A stretch of 5,539 bases of DNA from CAYNEL01 sp964396225 (lineage in GTDB: Bacteria; Patescibacteriota; Minisyncoccia; Moranbacterales; UBA1568): the NCBI GenBank assembly GCA_964396225.1, contig CAYNEL010000045.1, forward strand, positions 1-5,539. The letters are read 5' to 3'. Under the pieces are notes generated by a model, which had not been told where the DNA came from, made no database searches, and saw only the letters and a program-made list of their open reading frames with translations. Every line of letters begins with the position of its first letter. The stretch's first letter is position 1. Positions 5,144-5,539 of this stretch are shown here, piece after piece. Position numbers and translations under genes: made by a program.

Positions 5144-5539
5144 AACGCTTGATTTTCTGCTTCTTGAAACGATCACAGATGAGGACGCCCTCGAGGTGGT
5201 CAAGCTCGTGCTGGAGGGCGATGGCCCAGAGACCGTCAGTCTTCCACTTGCGCTCCCGGCCCGTCTCGTCCTGATAGCGCACGGTAACACGCTCGGAACG
5301 CTCGATGGGGAAGTACTGGCCGGGAAGCGACAGGCAGCCTTCCTCGAAGACAATCTTTTCGCGAGAGAGGGTGGGGAGGGTGGGATTGATGAAAACGCGG
5401 CGCACGCCTTCGATCTCGATGACGCACAGCCGGAGCGAGACGCCGATCTGCGGCGCGGCCAGGCCGATACCGTCCGCCGCGTGCATGCTTTCGAGCATCA
5501 CGGGGATGAGCGCCTGGATGTCCTGGGCGAGCGGGTCCT
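5109..5539 (-). CDS. def: Peptide deformylase, C-terminal part (5' end outside window)
   Basis: Peptide deformylase is a metalloenzyme (usually Fe2+) that removes the formyl group from the N-terminus of new proteins, reversing the modification installed by Fmt. The frame is open to the window edge, giving about 143 visible residues; the start is outside. All three family motifs are present: GIGLAAPQ (motif 1, bases about 5448-5471), EGCLS (motif 2, about 5328-5342, Cys is a metal ligand) and HELDH (motif 3, 5196-5210, two His ligands and the catalytic Glu). Before motif 1 the visible residues DPLAQDIQALIPVMLESMHAAD match the usual N-terminal helix of the family. The short tail after HELDH (FKKQKIKRY and a few acidic residues) is of normal length. 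The order def then fmt on one strand is the common bacterial pairing, so formylation and deformylation are made together. A GTG inside the frame at 5501 is not the true start. Confidence 0.96.
   Translation of the reverse strand, partial: DPLAQDIQALIPVMLESMHAADGIGLAAPQIGVSLRLCVIEIEGVRRVFINPTLPTLSREKIVFEEGCLSLPGQYFPIERSERVTVRYQDETGRERKWKTDGLWAIALQHELDHLEGVLICDRFKKQKIKRYDQAGEDRPRI

Overview
The window is GC-rich bacterial DNA with dense coding and two convergent gene blocks. The plus-strand block (bases 1-3680) is built around protein quality control. It holds the 3' half of clpB, an unrecognised multi-pass membrane protein, a membrane-anchored HtrA-like protein with a PDZ domain, and groES. 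The minus-strand block (5539 down to 3705) holds the 3' part of def (peptide deformylase), fmt (methionyl-tRNA formyltransferase) and a small unrecognised protein. The two blocks meet at a strong hairpin (about 3646-3680) that can act as a terminator in both directions.

The organism is bacterial: ClpB, GroES, Def and Fmt are all present, and a HrcA-type CIRCE operator lies before groES, which implies an HrcA repressor elsewhere in the genome. The style of the HtrA-like protein (short N-terminal anchor, PDZ with an extended carboxylate-binding loop), the short GroES, the weak Shine-Dalgarno use in most genes and the small membrane protein of unknown family resemble candidate phyla radiation (Patescibacteria/Parcubacteria-like) genomes. 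This placement is inference from remembered family resemblance and cannot be proven from the window.

The most striking point is that the HtrA-like protein keeps the S1C fold landmarks and the PDZ domain, but all three catalytic positions appear replaced (His to Thr125, Asp to Asn156, Ser to Leu238). It reads as an intact, full-length pseudoprotease, perhaps a membrane-tethered substrate-binding or scaffold protein. It sits between a disaggregase and a chaperonin cofactor gene. The groES gene has its own promoter, whose -35 box lies in the CIRCE spacer, and is followed by a terminator instead of groEL.

The minus-strand block is a classical def-fmt pair with overlapping reading frames. It is followed after 56 bases by a 122-residue protein of unknown function that has the only textbook Shine-Dalgarno sequence in the window. 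No tRNA, rRNA, CRISPR array, insertion sequence or phage feature was seen, and there is no gene-free stretch longer than 300 bases.
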